A DNA stretch of 64,000 nt from Microbacterium capsulatum (lineage in GTDB: Bacteria; Actinomycetota; Actinomycetes; Actinomycetales; Microbacteriaceae): the NCBI RefSeq assembly GCF_030865425.1, contig NZ_JAVFCB010000013.1:1-64000 (forward strand), written 5' to 3'. Below, piece by piece: positions 1 to 8,481 of the stretch. Each line of letters opens with the position of its first letter. The stretch's first letter is position 1. A program made the translations under genes and the position numbers. Below the pieces are notes generated by a model that was not told the origin of the DNA, did not search any database, and worked only from the letters and a program-made list of their open reading frames with translations.

Positions 1-37
1 TCGGTGACGGTTCTGTATCAGGACATCGGTGACAGTT
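1..37 (+). repeat. Left terminal inverted repeat of the IS (visible part)
   Basis: Begins TCGGTGACGGTTCTGTATCA. It is a perfect 37-bp reverse complement of 1316-1352. It contains two copies of the core TCGGTGAC (1 and 27), a likely transposase-binding word. Confidence 0.9.
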
Positions 38-79
38 CTGGGGGTCTTGGTGGTGACACTTCTCGGCTCAGATTGAGCG

Positions 80-1309
80 GTGTCGAAGAATGAACCTGTT
101 GATGCGCGTGTCCGTCTCGCGATCTCTCGTTGGCCTGCGGATGCTCCGCGTGGGGCGGTGACGTCGTTTTGTCGAGAGCACGAGATCTCGCGGAAGACGT
201 TCTATGTGCTGCTCGCTCGTGCGCGGGAGAAGGGCCCGGCGGCGGTGCTGGAGCCGCAGTCTCGTCGTCCGTCCGCGTCGCCGGCGAAGATCGGCGAGGA
301 GGTGAAGCGGAGCGCGCTGGACGTGCGGGCAGCGCTGGAGCGATCCGGGCTCGACTACGGGCCGATCAGCGTGCACGACAAGATGACATCGATGGGATTC
401 ACGACCCCGTCGATCGCCTCACTCGCACGGATCTTCCGCGAAGCGGGCGTCGCCCGGGTGGAGCCAAAGAAGAAGCCGCGGTCCGCGTTCCGACGGTTCG
501 TGTATCCCGCTCCGAACGCGTGCTGGCAACTCGATGCGACCGAGTACGTCCTCGCGGGCGGACGGACCTGCGTGATCTTCCAGCTCACCGATGATCATGC
601 TCGTCTCGCGGTCGCGTCGCATGTCGCGAGGGCGGAGACGAGCAAGGGCGCGGTCACGGTGATGGAGAAGGGGATCGCCCGGCATGGGGTCCCGCAGCGG
701 CTCCTCACGGATAACGGTGCCGCATTGAACCCGCACCGCCGCGGCATCGTCAGTCAGCTCGTCGCCTACGTGAGCACGCTCGGCGTCGTCGCGATCACCG
801 GGAAGCCCGGGCACCCCATGACCCAGGGCAAGAACGAGCGATTCCACCAGACCCTGTTCCGATGGTTGGACAAGCAGCCCCTCGCCGGGACGATCGAGGA
901 ACTCCAACATCTCGTGGACCGGTTCGACGTGATCTACAACACCGAGCGCCCGCACCAGGCGCTTCCCGGTCGGAGCACCCCGCAACAGGCCTGGGACGCG
1001 ACACCGAAAGCTCCCGCGCCAGAGCCAGACCCTGACGCTGCCACCCATCCCGGGGCGACTGGAGATGCCGTCCGGATCGTCCGCACGCACGGCGACATCA
1101 GCATCCGCGGCACCACATTCCAACTCGGGAACGAGTTCGCCGGCACTCAAGTCCACGCGATCTGGAACCCCGCCCTGATCATGATCTTCGACGAGCGCGG
1201 CACCCTCATCATCGAACACCCCTGGCCACAACCCGGCACCCGCTACGTCGGCAACGGCAGACCCCGAGGATCGGCCCCCAGAAGACGCCCACTGTCACCG
1301 ATGTCCTGA
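80..1309 (+). CDS. IS481-family DDE transposase
   Basis: This 409-residue transposase should catalyse cut or copy transposition of the surrounding element through an RNase H-like DDE domain. The N-terminal 100 residues hold helix-turn-helix modules (SFCREHEISRKTFYVLLARA). The integrase core follows: first Asp in CWQLDATEYV, second Asp in LLTDNGAAL, and Glu in KNERFHQTLFRW, with the usual TERPHQAL motif after it. The C-terminal tail (about 330-400) is the short beta-rich domain seen in many IS481 members. Start is GTG at 80; no stop or frameshift interrupts it, so the copy may be active. It is framed by perfect inverted repeats. Confidence 0.93.
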   Translation: MSKNEPVDARVRLAISRWPADAPRGAVTSFCREHEISRKTFYVLLARAREKGPAAVLEPQSRRPSASPAKIGEEVKRSALDVRAALERSGLDYGPISVHDKMTSMGFTTPSIASLARIFREAGVARVEPKKKPRSAFRRFVYPAPNACWQLDATEYVLAGGRTCVIFQLTDDHARLAVASHVARAETSKGAVTVMEKGIARHGVPQRLLTDNGAALNPHRRGIVSQLVAYVSTLGVVAITGKPGHPMTQGKNERFHQTLFRWLDKQPLAGTIEELQHLVDRFDVIYNTERPHQALPGRSTPQQAWDATPKAPAPEPDPDAATHPGATGDAVRIVRTHGDISIRGTTFQLGNEFAGTQVHAIWNPALIMIFDERGTLIIEHPWPQPGTRYVGNGRPRGSAPRRRPLSPMS

Positions 1310-1364
1310 GACACCAACTGTCACCGATGTCCTGATACAGAACCGTCACCGAAGTCCTGAGACA
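1292..1364 (+). repeat. Right end of the IS: three 26-bp repeats
   Basis: The unit CTGTCACCGATGTCCTGAGA starts at about 1292, returns at 1318 and, with one or two changes, at 1344, giving a 26-bp period. The left end shows the same words in inverse orientation, more loosely. Iterated sites at both ends suggest several transposase-binding sites per end rather than one simple terminal repeat. Confidence 0.75.
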
Positions 1365-1391
1365 TCACAGCGCAGTTGTCCGCAGCGGATC

Positions 1392-1462
1392 CAGGAAAGA
1401 GCAGCGCGAGCGGATCCGGTCTCAGGAATCGACCGCGTCTTCAGGAAATGACAGCGCGAGCG
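1392..1462. repeat. Pair of 21-bp near-identical direct repeats
   Basis: CAGGAAAGAGCAGCGCGAGC (from 1392) and CAGGAAATGACAGCGCGAGC (from 1442) differ at three central bases and lie 50 bp apart, in the short space between the IS and the upp stop codon. A third CAGGAAT word lies at about 1423. The role is unknown; it may be remains of a duplicated upp 3' region. Confidence 0.5.
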
Positions 1463-1502
1463 TGGGCCGGGCCGGCTCCGGGCCGACCCGGATGACCCGA
1501 GC

Positions 1503-2135
1503 TCAGACCGTGCCGTACAGGCGGTCGCCGGCGTCGCCGAGGCCGGGCACGATGTAGCCCTTCTCGTTCAGGCGCTCGTCGAGGGCGCCCAGCACGAGGG
1601 TGACGTTGCGGTCGCCGACGAGCTTCTCGATCGTCGCGACGCCCTCGGGGGTGCCGAGCAGGCAGATCGCGGTCACGTCGTCCGCGCCGCGGTCGAAGAG
1701 GAACTGGATCGCGGCGGCGAGGGATCCGCCGGTCGCGAGCATCGGGTCGATCGCGAAGCACTGGCGCCCGGCGAGGTCGGCGGGCAGCCGCTCGGCGTAG
1801 GTGGTCGGCTCGAAGGTCTCCTCGTCGCGCACCATGCCGAGGAATCCGACCTCTGCCGTGGGCAGCAGCTTCACGAGGCCCTCGAGCATGCCGAGGCCGG
1901 CGCGCAGGATCGGGACGACGATCGGACGCGGTTCGGAGATCTTCACGCCCATCGTCGTCGTCACCGGGGTGGTGATCTCGATCGGGGTGACCCGCACGTT
2001 GCGCGTCGCCTCGTAGGCGAGCAGCGTCACGAGCTCCTCGGTGAGCTGGCGGAACACCGGCGACGGGGTGCGCGCGTCGCGCAGCACCGACAGCTTGTGG
2101 GTGACGAGGGGGTGGTCGGCGACGTGCACACGCAT
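1503..2135 (-). CDS. upp: Uracil phosphoribosyltransferase
   Basis: Converts uracil and PRPP to UMP in cytoplasmic pyrimidine salvage. The 210-residue length is standard for the family. The opening MRVHVADHPLVTHKLSVLRD is the usual N-terminus, VPILRAGLGMLEG (about 74-86) lies in the flexible-loop region, and CFAIDPMLATGGSLA (126-140) is the PRPP-binding motif. The C-terminal YIVPGLGDAGDRLYGT closes the uracil site. It is transcribed away from tadA and the membrane genes and ends near the IS element. The ATG is followed directly by the conserved N-terminus, so the start is secure. Confidence 0.97.
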   Translation of the reverse strand: MRVHVADHPLVTHKLSVLRDARTPSPVFRQLTEELVTLLAYEATRNVRVTPIEITTPVTTTMGVKISEPRPIVVPILRAGLGMLEGLVKLLPTAEVGFLGMVRDEETFEPTTYAERLPADLAGRQCFAIDPMLATGGSLAAAIQFLFDRGADDVTAICLLGTPEGVATIEKLVGDRNVTLVLGALDERLNEKGYIVPGLGDAGDRLYGTV

Positions 2136-2165
2136 AGGTACAGGCTAGTGCGCCGGATCGGTCCG

Positions 2166-2366
2166 TCACAGCGTCGCGCCGGCGAGGAAGTGCCAGCCCA
2201 GCCACCACCAGATCACCACCACCGCGATCCGCACGGCGGGGTCGTCGAGCAGACGGTCGAACAGCTCGGTCACCGTGGCGTCCGGATGCCGCAACTCGAG
2301 CCGCCGGCTCATCACCATGAGCACGGCCGCGCACAGGGCGAAGAAGCCGATGCTGACGAACGTCAT
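2166..2366 (-). CDS. Small membrane protein, DUF6186-like
   Basis: This 66-residue protein has one N-terminal membrane helix (MTFVSIGFFALCAAVLMVMS), a short cytoplasmic stretch (RRLELRHPDATVTELFDRLLDD) and a C-terminal helix ending WWWLGWHFL. That last motif is typical of the small actinobacterial DUF6186 proteins, whose function is unknown. Its ATG overlaps the stop codon of the upstream membrane gene (ATGA), so the two are probably translationally coupled. Confidence 0.7.
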   Translation of the reverse strand: MTFVSIGFFALCAAVLMVMSRRLELRHPDATVTELFDRLLDDPAVRIAVVVIWWWLGWHFLAGATL

Positions 2367-2950
2367 CGCCGGCCACCCCCTCGCAGCAGGAACATCCCGC
2401 CCGCCAGCCACACCGCGACGAACCCGATCCTGCCTGGGGCGCCGTCGAGCAGCGGGTCGAGCAGGTTGCTGAGCGCGTACGACGGATCGGCCGGATGGAT
2501 CACGCTGACGATGAACTGCACGAGCTCCCACACGCAGCCGGCGATCACCAGCGCGGCCCAGACCGCGCCCAGCCGGCGCAGTCCCGCCGTCCACGGCCGG
2601 GGGCCGGCGGAGGTTCCGGGCCACGCGAGGGCGACCGCGGCGACGCCGATCGCGACGACCGCGGAGTCCATGCCGCCACTGTGCCGTGGCAGCAGGCTGA
2701 CGACGACTCCTGCGGCGACGGCCCCGGCGGCGACCGCCCGCAGCGGCACGCGGCGCGCGGCGCGCGGAGGCAGCCACCGGATCGCCACGACGAGCGCCGC
2801 CGCGCCGAAGAACACCGCCGTGTCGAACCACTGCGCGCGCACGATCTGCACGATTCCGATGAGCAGCAGCACGGCGGTCCAGCACGCGACCGGCCAGGGC
2901 AGCACGGGGGAGCGCTCCGCTGCCGCTCCCGGGTTCATCTGCGCGTTCAT
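2363..2950 (-). CDS. Hypothetical polytopic membrane protein
   Basis: This 195-residue protein is not assigned to a family with confidence. Hydrophobic stretches at about 20-36, 43-58, 68-86, 95-111, 122-145 and 170-190 suggest five or six membrane helices. A short acidic-to-polar loop (VIHPADPSYALSNLLDPLLDG) lies before the last helix. It overlaps the DUF6186-like gene by 4 bp. The short space to the divergent tadA start must hold promoters for both directions. Confidence 0.65.
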   Translation of the reverse strand: MNAQMNPGAAAERSPVLPWPVACWTAVLLLIGIVQIVRAQWFDTAVFFGAAALVVAIRWLPPRAARRVPLRAVAAGAVAAGVVVSLLPRHSGGMDSAVVAIGVAAVALAWPGTSAGPRPWTAGLRRLGAVWAALVIAGCVWELVQFIVSVIHPADPSYALSNLLDPLLDGAPGRIGFVAVWLAGGMFLLRGGGRR

Positions 2951-3019
2951 CGCAACCCCTCTTCTCGAATGCTACCCACGCGCACGGCGGCTAGGCTCGA
3001 CCAGCGAAAGGCAGGACAC

Positions 3020-3487
3020 GTGCACCCCGCAGCAACCCCCGCAGACGACGCCGCGATGCAGCGCGCGCTCGTGCTCGCCGCGGAGGCCTCCGAAGCCTCG
3101 GAGATCCCGGTCGGGGCCGTCGTCCTCGACGCCGATGGCCTCATCGTCGGCGAGGGGCGCAACAACCGCGAGGAGACCGCGGATCCGACCGGCCACGCCG
3201 AGGTCGTCGCGCTGCGCCGGGCCGCGGCTGCGGCCGGATCCTGGAACCTCGAGGGCTGCACGCTCGTCGTCACGATGGAGCCCTGCGTGATGTGCGCGGG
3301 CGCCATCCTGCAGTCGCGGATCGGCCGCGTGGTGTTCGGCGCGTGGGACGACAAGGCGGGCGCCGCCGGATCCCTCTACGACGTGCTGCGCGACCGCCGC
3401 CTGCCGTACCGGGCCGAGGTGGTCGGCGGGGTCCGCGAGGCGGAGGCCGTCGCCCAGCTGCGGGCGTTCTTCGCCGCGCGGCGCTGA
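3020..3487 (+). CDS. tadA: tRNA-adenosine deaminase TadA
   Basis: Zinc enzyme that converts A34 to inosine in the anticodon of tRNA-Arg(ACG), an essential step in decoding. The deaminase signature is intact: HAE (59-61, His ligand and catalytic Glu) and PCVMC (88-92, two Cys ligands). The 155-residue length is usual. Start chosen is GTG 3020, with AAAGG about 8 bases upstream; an internal ATG at 3056 is less likely because it would remove part of the first helix. It converges on the alpha/beta hydrolase gene with a gap of only 15 bp. Confidence 0.93.
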   Translation: MHPAATPADDAAMQRALVLAAEASEASEIPVGAVVLDADGLIVGEGRNNREETADPTGHAEVVALRRAAAAAGSWNLEGCTLVVTMEPCVMCAGAILQSRIGRVVFGAWDDKAGAAGSLYDVLRDRRLPYRAEVVGGVREAEAVAQLRAFFAARR

Positions 3488-3502
3488 GCCGCGCCGCCCG
3501 GT

Positions 3503-4396
3503 CTAGCGACCGTGCGGCGCGGGCTGCACCGCCAGTCCGGCGAGGTGCTCGACCGCGAACAGGTACGCCTGCGCCTGCGGGTCGAAGTAGCCGCGGTGCA
3601 GCACGCCGTGCTCGTCCACGCCGCTGCGCGAGGCGTGCCCCTCGGTCGCCTTGCCGGGGGAGTCGAGGCCGGGCACCGGGCCGCCGTCCGAGCCGTACAG
3701 GATCGCGCCGGCGATGTCGCGCGGGTCGACGGGGTGCGGTCCGAGCCTCCCGAGCGGCGCGGTCGTGTCGGTGCTCGACTCCGTGACGTAGAAGGCGAAG
3801 GATCCGTCGGCGATGCCCTCGGCCACGGCGTCCGCGGCCATGTGCGTCATCCCCGCCGAGGCGATCGAGAACGCCACGGACACGGGACCCGCTCCCTCCA
3901 TCAGCACGAGCTCGCCGAACAGGGTCGACGAGTACGAATAGGCCAGCAGTGCGATCCGCGCCCGCGGGTGGCGGTGCCGCATCCGGACGAGGTCGCCGGC
4001 GAGCCGCGCCGCCCCGACCGTCGCGTGCTTGGTCGCGAGCGCCGACAGGTGCGTGCCCGAGTCGTACCCGAACCACGCGACCGTCGCGATGCGCGGCGAT
4101 CCGCCGTGCAGGGCCGCCGCACGGATCGTGTCGGCGCACAGACGGCGGGCCACCGCGGCCCAGCTCGGGAAGTCGTCCAGATCGGTGTCGATCCCGTGCA
4201 GCACGACGGCGATCACGTCCGCGGCGTCGAAGTCGCCGAACGCGACCGACGCCCGGGGCTCCTCGCCCTCGAAGAACAGCGACAGCAGCCGCGCCTGCGG
4301 ATCCGCGCGCAGCACGCCCTGCACGTTGCGCAGCTTCTGCCGCGCCTCGTCCGACAGCGTGGGGTCAGCGAGCGCTTCGGCGAGCGGGTCGACCAT
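3503..4396 (-). CDS. Alpha/beta hydrolase, DUF1023-like
   Basis: This 297-residue protein resembles the actinobacterial DUF1023 hydrolases. An N-terminal helical segment (1-60) is followed by VIAVVLHGIDTD, a strand and oxyanion region, then TVAWFGYDSG and IALLAYSYSSTLFG. AYSYSS occupies the nucleophile elbow position, although the usual GxSxG glycine is replaced. GYFDPQAQAYLFAVEHLAGL closes the fold. The substrate is unknown. It begins 7 bp after the upstream CDF gene, suggesting one transcript. The start is the ATG giving MVDPLAEALAD; longer readings run into CDF coding sequence. Confidence 0.7.
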   Translation of the reverse strand: MVDPLAEALADPTLSDEARQKLRNVQGVLRADPQARLLSLFFEGEEPRASVAFGDFDAADVIAVVLHGIDTDLDDFPSWAAVARRLCADTIRAAALHGGSPRIATVAWFGYDSGTHLSALATKHATVGAARLAGDLVRMRHRHPRARIALLAYSYSSTLFGELVLMEGAGPVSVAFSIASAGMTHMAADAVAEGIADGSFAFYVTESSTDTTAPLGRLGPHPVDPRDIAGAILYGSDGGPVPGLDSPGKATEGHASRSGVDEHGVLHRGYFDPQAQAYLFAVEHLAGLAVQPAPHGR

Positions 4397-4403
4397 CGGG
4401 CCG

Positions 4404-5375
4404 TCAGTCGGAGGCGCGCAAGACGAACGCGTCGGTCGACGGGGACGGATCCTGCGCCGGACGGTAGATGTCGGGCTCGAGGTAGATGATCCGGGCGATC
4501 GGCACGGCGGCGCGGATCCGCTTCTCGATCTCGTCGATGTCGTCGGCGGCGGCGCGCACGGTCTTGTCCGAGGGAAGCGCGATCTTCGCGGCGACCATGA
4601 GCTCGTCCGGGCCGAGGTAGAGGGTCTTGATGTGGATGAGCTTCTCCACCTCGGGGCCGTCGCAGATCGCATCCACGATCCGGTCGAAGTCGGCGTCGCT
4701 CGCGCCCTCGCCGACGAGCAGGCTCTTCGTCTCGACGCCCAGCACGATCGCGATGAGCACGAGCAGGAGGCCGATCATGAGGGTGCCGAGCGCGTCGAAC
4801 ACCGGGTTGCCGGTGATCACCGTGAGGCCGACGCCCAGCAGGGCGAAGACGAGGCCGGTGAGGGCGCCGGTGTCCTCCAGGAGCACGATCGGGAGCTCCG
4901 GCGCCTTCGCTCGCCGGATGAACGACACCCAGGACTGGTCCTTCCGCTTGACCTGGTTGCTCTCCTGGATCGCGGTGCGCAGCGAGAACGACTCGAGCAC
5001 GATCGAGACCACGAGCACGGCGATCGGCAGCCACCACCACGTCTTGTCCAGCGCGTGCGGGTGGATCAGCTTCTGCACGCCCTCGTACACGGCGAACAGG
5101 CCGCCGACCGTGAACAGGATGATCGAGACGACGAACGCCGACACGAACCGCTCGCGGCCGTAGCCGAACGGGTGTTCGCGGTCGGCGCGGCGCCGGGACC
5201 TGCGACCGCCGAGCATGAGCAGCAGCTGGTTGCCGGAGTCGGCGACCGAGTGGATCGCCTCGGCGAGCATCGACGCGGATCCGGAGAGCAGCCAGGCGAT
5301 GAGCTTCGCGAGCGCGATGCCCAGATTCGCCAGGAACGCCGCCACGATCGCCTTGCCGCCACCGGTTGCACTCAT
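4404..5375 (-). CDS. Cation diffusion facilitator family metal transporter
   Basis: This 323-residue membrane protein is probably a proton-coupled divalent-metal exporter. The family pattern is clear: TM1-2 with SMLAEAIHSVADSGNQLLLM (about 35-54), the charged loop REHPFGYGRERF (66-77), four further helices, and a cytoplasmic domain with a possible HIKTLYLGPDELMVAAKIAL strand-helix pair. Usual CDF metal ligands are H/D in TM2 and H/D in TM5; TM2 HSVAD is present. Metal specificity cannot be read from the sequence. It is followed by the alpha/beta hydrolase gene and is divergent from proC. Confidence 0.88.
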   Translation of the reverse strand: MSATGGGKAIVAAFLANLGIALAKLIAWLLSGSASMLAEAIHSVADSGNQLLLMLGGRRSRRRADREHPFGYGRERFVSAFVVSIILFTVGGLFAVYEGVQKLIHPHALDKTWWWLPIAVLVVSIVLESFSLRTAIQESNQVKRKDQSWVSFIRRAKAPELPIVLLEDTGALTGLVFALLGVGLTVITGNPVFDALGTLMIGLLLVLIAIVLGVETKSLLVGEGASDADFDRIVDAICDGPEVEKLIHIKTLYLGPDELMVAAKIALPSDKTVRAAADDIDEIEKRIRAAVPIARIIYLEPDIYRPAQDPSPSTDAFVLRASD

Positions 5376-5467
5376 GCCCTGAGTCTATGTCGCCGGTCCT
5401 CCGCTCCCGGGGCATGAGTCGGGGCGTTCCCCGGTGCCGCACGGGCGGCGGATCGTAGGATGGCGGC

Positions 5468-6304
5468 ATGGTCGATGCCCTTCCCTCTGTCGCGTTCATC
5501 GGTGCCGGTTCGATGGGAGGGGCGATCCTGCAGGGCCTCGTCGCCAGCGGCATCCCCGTCGACGGCGGCATCACCGCCACCAACCGCACCGCGGCGAAGG
5601 CGGCCGAGCTTGCCGGCCTGCCCGGCGTGCGCTCGATCGCGCTCGAGGAGCAGCCGGACGGCAACGCGATCGCGGCCGGATCCCGCATCGTCGTCGTCGG
5701 CGTGAAGCCCGCGATGGTGCCCGACCTGCTCGTCGAGATCGCCCCGCAGCTGCGCGACGACGCGATCGTCGTCAGCATCGCCGCCGGTGTCACCCTGGCC
5801 ACGTTCGCGGCGAACCTCGGAGAGGGCGTCAGCGTGCTCCGGTCGATGCCGAACACCCCGGCCACGGTCGGTCGGGCCGTGACCGGCCTTGCGGCGGGCG
5901 CCGGCGTGACCGACGAGGAGCGCGCCCTCGTCCGCCGCCTGTTCGAGACCGTCGGATCCGTCATCGACGTCCCGGAGGAGCAGATCGATCCGCTCTCCAC
6001 GATCTCCGGATCCGGCCCGGCCTACGTCTTCCTGCTGATCGAGGAGTTCACGAAGGCCGCGATCGGCAAGGGCTTCGCCGAGGCCGAGGCGCGGCTGATG
6101 GCCGAGCAGACCTTCATCGGCGCGACCCGGCTGCTCGAGGCGTCGGGCGAGGACCCGGCCGAGCTCCGCCGCCGCGTGACGAGCCCCAAGGGCACCACCG
6201 AACGTGCGATCGCCGTGCTGCAGGGCGCCGAGCTGGACGGGCTGTTCGCCCGCGCCACCGACGCCGCGCTCGCCCGCGCCCGCGAGCTCGCCGCGGGGGT
6301 CTGA
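5468..6304 (+). CDS. proC: Pyrroline-5-carboxylate reductase
   Basis: Catalyses the last step of proline synthesis, NAD(P)H-dependent reduction of pyrroline-5-carboxylate. The Rossmann motif VAFIGAGSMGGAIL (8-21), RSMPNTPATVGRAVTGLAAG (core substrate and dimer region) and the C-terminal signature LSTISGSGPAYVFLLIEEF plus TFIGATRLL are all present in a 278-residue protein. It converges with trkA at a 6-bp gap. In mycobacteria proC adjoins the HTH and bS22 genes; here those genes lie about 3.3 kb further on, with the Trk/ArsR block between. Confidence 0.96.
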   Translation: MVDALPSVAFIGAGSMGGAILQGLVASGIPVDGGITATNRTAAKAAELAGLPGVRSIALEEQPDGNAIAAGSRIVVVGVKPAMVPDLLVEIAPQLRDDAIVVSIAAGVTLATFAANLGEGVSVLRSMPNTPATVGRAVTGLAAGAGVTDEERALVRRLFETVGSVIDVPEEQIDPLSTISGSGPAYVFLLIEEFTKAAIGKGFAEAEARLMAEQTFIGATRLLEASGEDPAELRRRVTSPKGTTERAIAVLQGAELDGLFARATDAALARARELAAGV

Positions 6305-6310
6305 GCCCCC

Positions 6311-6982
6311 TCAGCGGTCCAGCGTCGCGAACCGTTCGATGTCGCTGTTCGTGCCCGACACGATGATGAGGTCGTGGTTGGTGACGACCGTCTCGGCCTC
6401 GGCGTAGTGGAACGGCTTGCCCGGGCTCTTCACGCCGACCACGGTCACGTTGTACCTGCTGCGCACCCCGGACTGGTTCAGGGGCACCCCGCGGATGAAC
6501 TTCGGCGGGTACATCTTCGCGAGCGCGAAGTCGTCGTCGAAGCGGATGAAGTCGAGCATGCGGCCGGAGACGAGGTGGGCGACGCGCTCGCCGGCCTCCC
6601 GCTCGGGGTAGATGACGTGGTTCGCGCCGACGCGGGCGAGGATCTTGCCGTGCGACTGCGAGACCGCCTTCGCCCAGATCTGCGGCACCTTGAGGTCGAC
6701 GAGGTTCGCGGTGATGAGCACCGACGCCTCGATGAGGGATCCGACCGCGACCACGGCGACCTGGAAGTCCTGCGCGCCGACCTGCCGCAGCGCGTCGATG
6801 TTGCGGGCGTCGGCCTGGACGGCGTGGGTGACCCGCTCCGACCACTTCTGCACGAGATCCATGCTGTCGTCGACGGCGAGCACCTCGCGGTCGAGGCGGT
6901 CCAGCTCGCCGGCGCACGCGGCGCCGAAACGGCCGAGTCCGATCACCAGCACCGGGGCGTCGCTGCGCAGGACTTCAACCAA
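6311..6982 (-). CDS. TrkA/KtrA-type potassium channel regulatory subunit
   Basis: This 223-residue cytoplasmic RCK protein is expected to gate the adjacent TrkH channel. RCK_N has the nucleotide-binding motif VLVIGLGRFGAACAGEL (about 11-27) and the acidic ADD pair at VLAVDDS. A linker of paired helices leads into a TrkA-C domain (about 140-220). It is the second gene of a two-gene operon and overlaps trkH by 8 bp, so the subunits are likely made together. Confidence 0.92.
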   Translation of the reverse strand: MVEVLRSDAPVLVIGLGRFGAACAGELDRLDREVLAVDDSMDLVQKWSERVTHAVQADARNIDALRQVGAQDFQVAVVAVGSLIEASVLITANLVDLKVPQIWAKAVSQSHGKILARVGANHVIYPEREAGERVAHLVSGRMLDFIRFDDDFALAKMYPPKFIRGVPLNQSGVRSRYNVTVVGVKSPGKPFHYAEAETVVTNHDLIIVSGTNSDIERFATLDR

Positions 6983-8405
6983 CGATCGGCCTTTCGACGG
7001 GCAGCGAGTACAGCTGCGTGCGGGAGGTCGCGGCCACCGCGGCGGCCAGGGTCACTGTACCAACGCGCCCCATGAAGATGGTCGCCGCGAGCACGTAGGT
7101 CGCGGGATCCGGCAGCCGCTCGGTGACGCCGGTGGACAGGCCGACAGTGCCGAACGCCGAGACCACGTCGAAGAGCACGTCGACCGCGTCGTACTTGGTG
7201 ATCTGGCAGATCGCGATCGTGGCGACCGCGACCACCGTGGCGCCCCAGGCGACGACGCTGAGCGCGACGCGCTGCACGTCGGAGGGGATCCGCCGTCCGA
7301 AGGCCTGCACGGCCGGGCGGCCCTTCGCCTCGCTGATCACGGCGAGGGCGAGCACCGCGAGCGTGGTCACCTTGATGCCGCCGGCGGTCGACGCGGATCC
7401 GCCGCCGACGAACATGAGCATGGATCCGACCAGCAGCGAGGAGCCGTTCATGGATCCGACGTCGATCACGCTGAACCCGCCGGAGCGGGTCTGCCCGGAC
7501 AGGAAGAACGCCTGGAACGTGGTGTCTGCGGCGTCCATGGATCCGAAGGTCTTCGGGTTGTCGAACTCGAGCAGGAGGAACACGGCCGCACCGGCGACGA
7601 ACAGCAGGAGCGTGGTGATCATCGTCAGCTTCGCGTGCAGCGACCACCGCCGCAGGTGCCAGCGGTGCCGCGCGAGCGTGTAGATCACGGGGAAGCCGAG
7701 GCTGCCGAGGAACACCCCGAGCATGAGCACCGTGAGTACGTAGTAGTTGCTCGCGTACGGGGCGAGGCCGCCGGGGTTCGGCGTGAAGCCGGTGTTCGTG
7801 AACGCCATCGCCGCGTAGAACGGCGCCTCCCAGAGTGCGGTGAGCGGATCCATGCCGTCCAGCAGGAACGCCGGGAGAAGCAGCACCATGATCCCGGCCT
7901 CGATCGCGAACGCCGAGATCGCGACCGTGCGCAGCAGCGAGCCGACCTCGCCGAGCCGCACGGTCTGGCTCTCGTTCACCGGGCCGCCGTGCGCGCGCAT
8001 CGGGTTCGTGTCGCCGGCCGCGATCAGTTTCGCGCGCAGGCCGAGCCGCTTGGAGATGACGAGACCCATGATGCTCGCGAGCGTGAGCACGCCGAGGCCG
8101 CCGATGTTCACGCCGGCGAAGATCACCGCGCGCCCGAAGCCGGACCAGTGCGTGGCCATGTCGACGGTGGCGAGGCCCGTCACGCAGATCGTCGACATCG
8201 CCGTGAACAGCGCATCGGCGAGCGGGGTGACGCGGTGATCGGCGCTCGCGACCGGCAGTGAGAGCAGTGCCGTCGTGATCAGGATCAGGGCCGAGAACAC
8301 GACGATCGCGAACCGTGAGGGCGACGAGGTGGTGATCGTCCTGCCGACGCGGATCGTGCGTCGGACGATCTCGGCGAAGGATCGCGCGGCGTGGGTGCGC
8401 GGCAT
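6975..8405 (-). CDS. TrkH/KtrB-type potassium transporter, membrane subunit
   Basis: K+-conducting subunit with four repeated M1-P-M2 units. Selectivity-filter-like segments are visible, for example TAMSTICVTGLATVDM, AAMAFTNTGFTPNPGG, QTRSGGFSVIDVGSMNG and SAFGTVGLSTGVTERLPD, each with the conserved glycine. Start ATG 8405 is preferred because GGAGGA lies 8 bases upstream; an in-frame ATG at 8447 would add 14 residues. The gene is divergent from arsR. Several Gly-Ser pairs here are encoded GGA-TCC. Confidence 0.92.
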   Translation of the reverse strand: MPRTHAARSFAEIVRRTIRVGRTITTSSPSRFAIVVFSALILITTALLSLPVASADHRVTPLADALFTAMSTICVTGLATVDMATHWSGFGRAVIFAGVNIGGLGVLTLASIMGLVISKRLGLRAKLIAAGDTNPMRAHGGPVNESQTVRLGEVGSLLRTVAISAFAIEAGIMVLLLPAFLLDGMDPLTALWEAPFYAAMAFTNTGFTPNPGGLAPYASNYYVLTVLMLGVFLGSLGFPVIYTLARHRWHLRRWSLHAKLTMITTLLLFVAGAAVFLLLEFDNPKTFGSMDAADTTFQAFFLSGQTRSGGFSVIDVGSMNGSSLLVGSMLMFVGGGSASTAGGIKVTTLAVLALAVISEAKGRPAVQAFGRRIPSDVQRVALSVVAWGATVVAVATIAICQITKYDAVDVLFDVVSAFGTVGLSTGVTERLPDPATYVLAATIFMGRVGTVTLAAAVAATSRTQLYSLPVERPIVG

Positions 8406-8481
8406 GTCCAGGGTCCTCCGATCCTCCGCTCGCAGGGCGCTCGTCATGGTACTCCGCCCCCGGCGCGGCTACTGTGAAGGC

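Larger units (their letters stand above)
1..1364 (+). mobile_element. IS481-family insertion sequence, left tip outside the window
   Basis: One transposase gene is enclosed by long inverted ends. Bases 1-37 are repeated exactly, in inverse orientation, at 1316-1352. To the right the end continues to GAAGTCCTGAGACA (1351-1364). The matching left continuation would lie just before base 1, so the element is cut by the window edge. A TGT...ACA tip is usual for IS481 members, which is why 1364 is chosen as the right end; it could reach about 1369. The target duplication cannot be seen because the left flank is missing. The element lies beyond the 3' end of upp, a tolerant intergenic site. Confidence 0.8.

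Noticed and set aside
6612..8261. Long open frame (549 codons) opposite trkH
   Set aside because: It lies antisense to a gene with clear TrkH motifs; its His/Arg/Glu-rich composition is typical of a high-GC shadow frame and it has no ribosome site.
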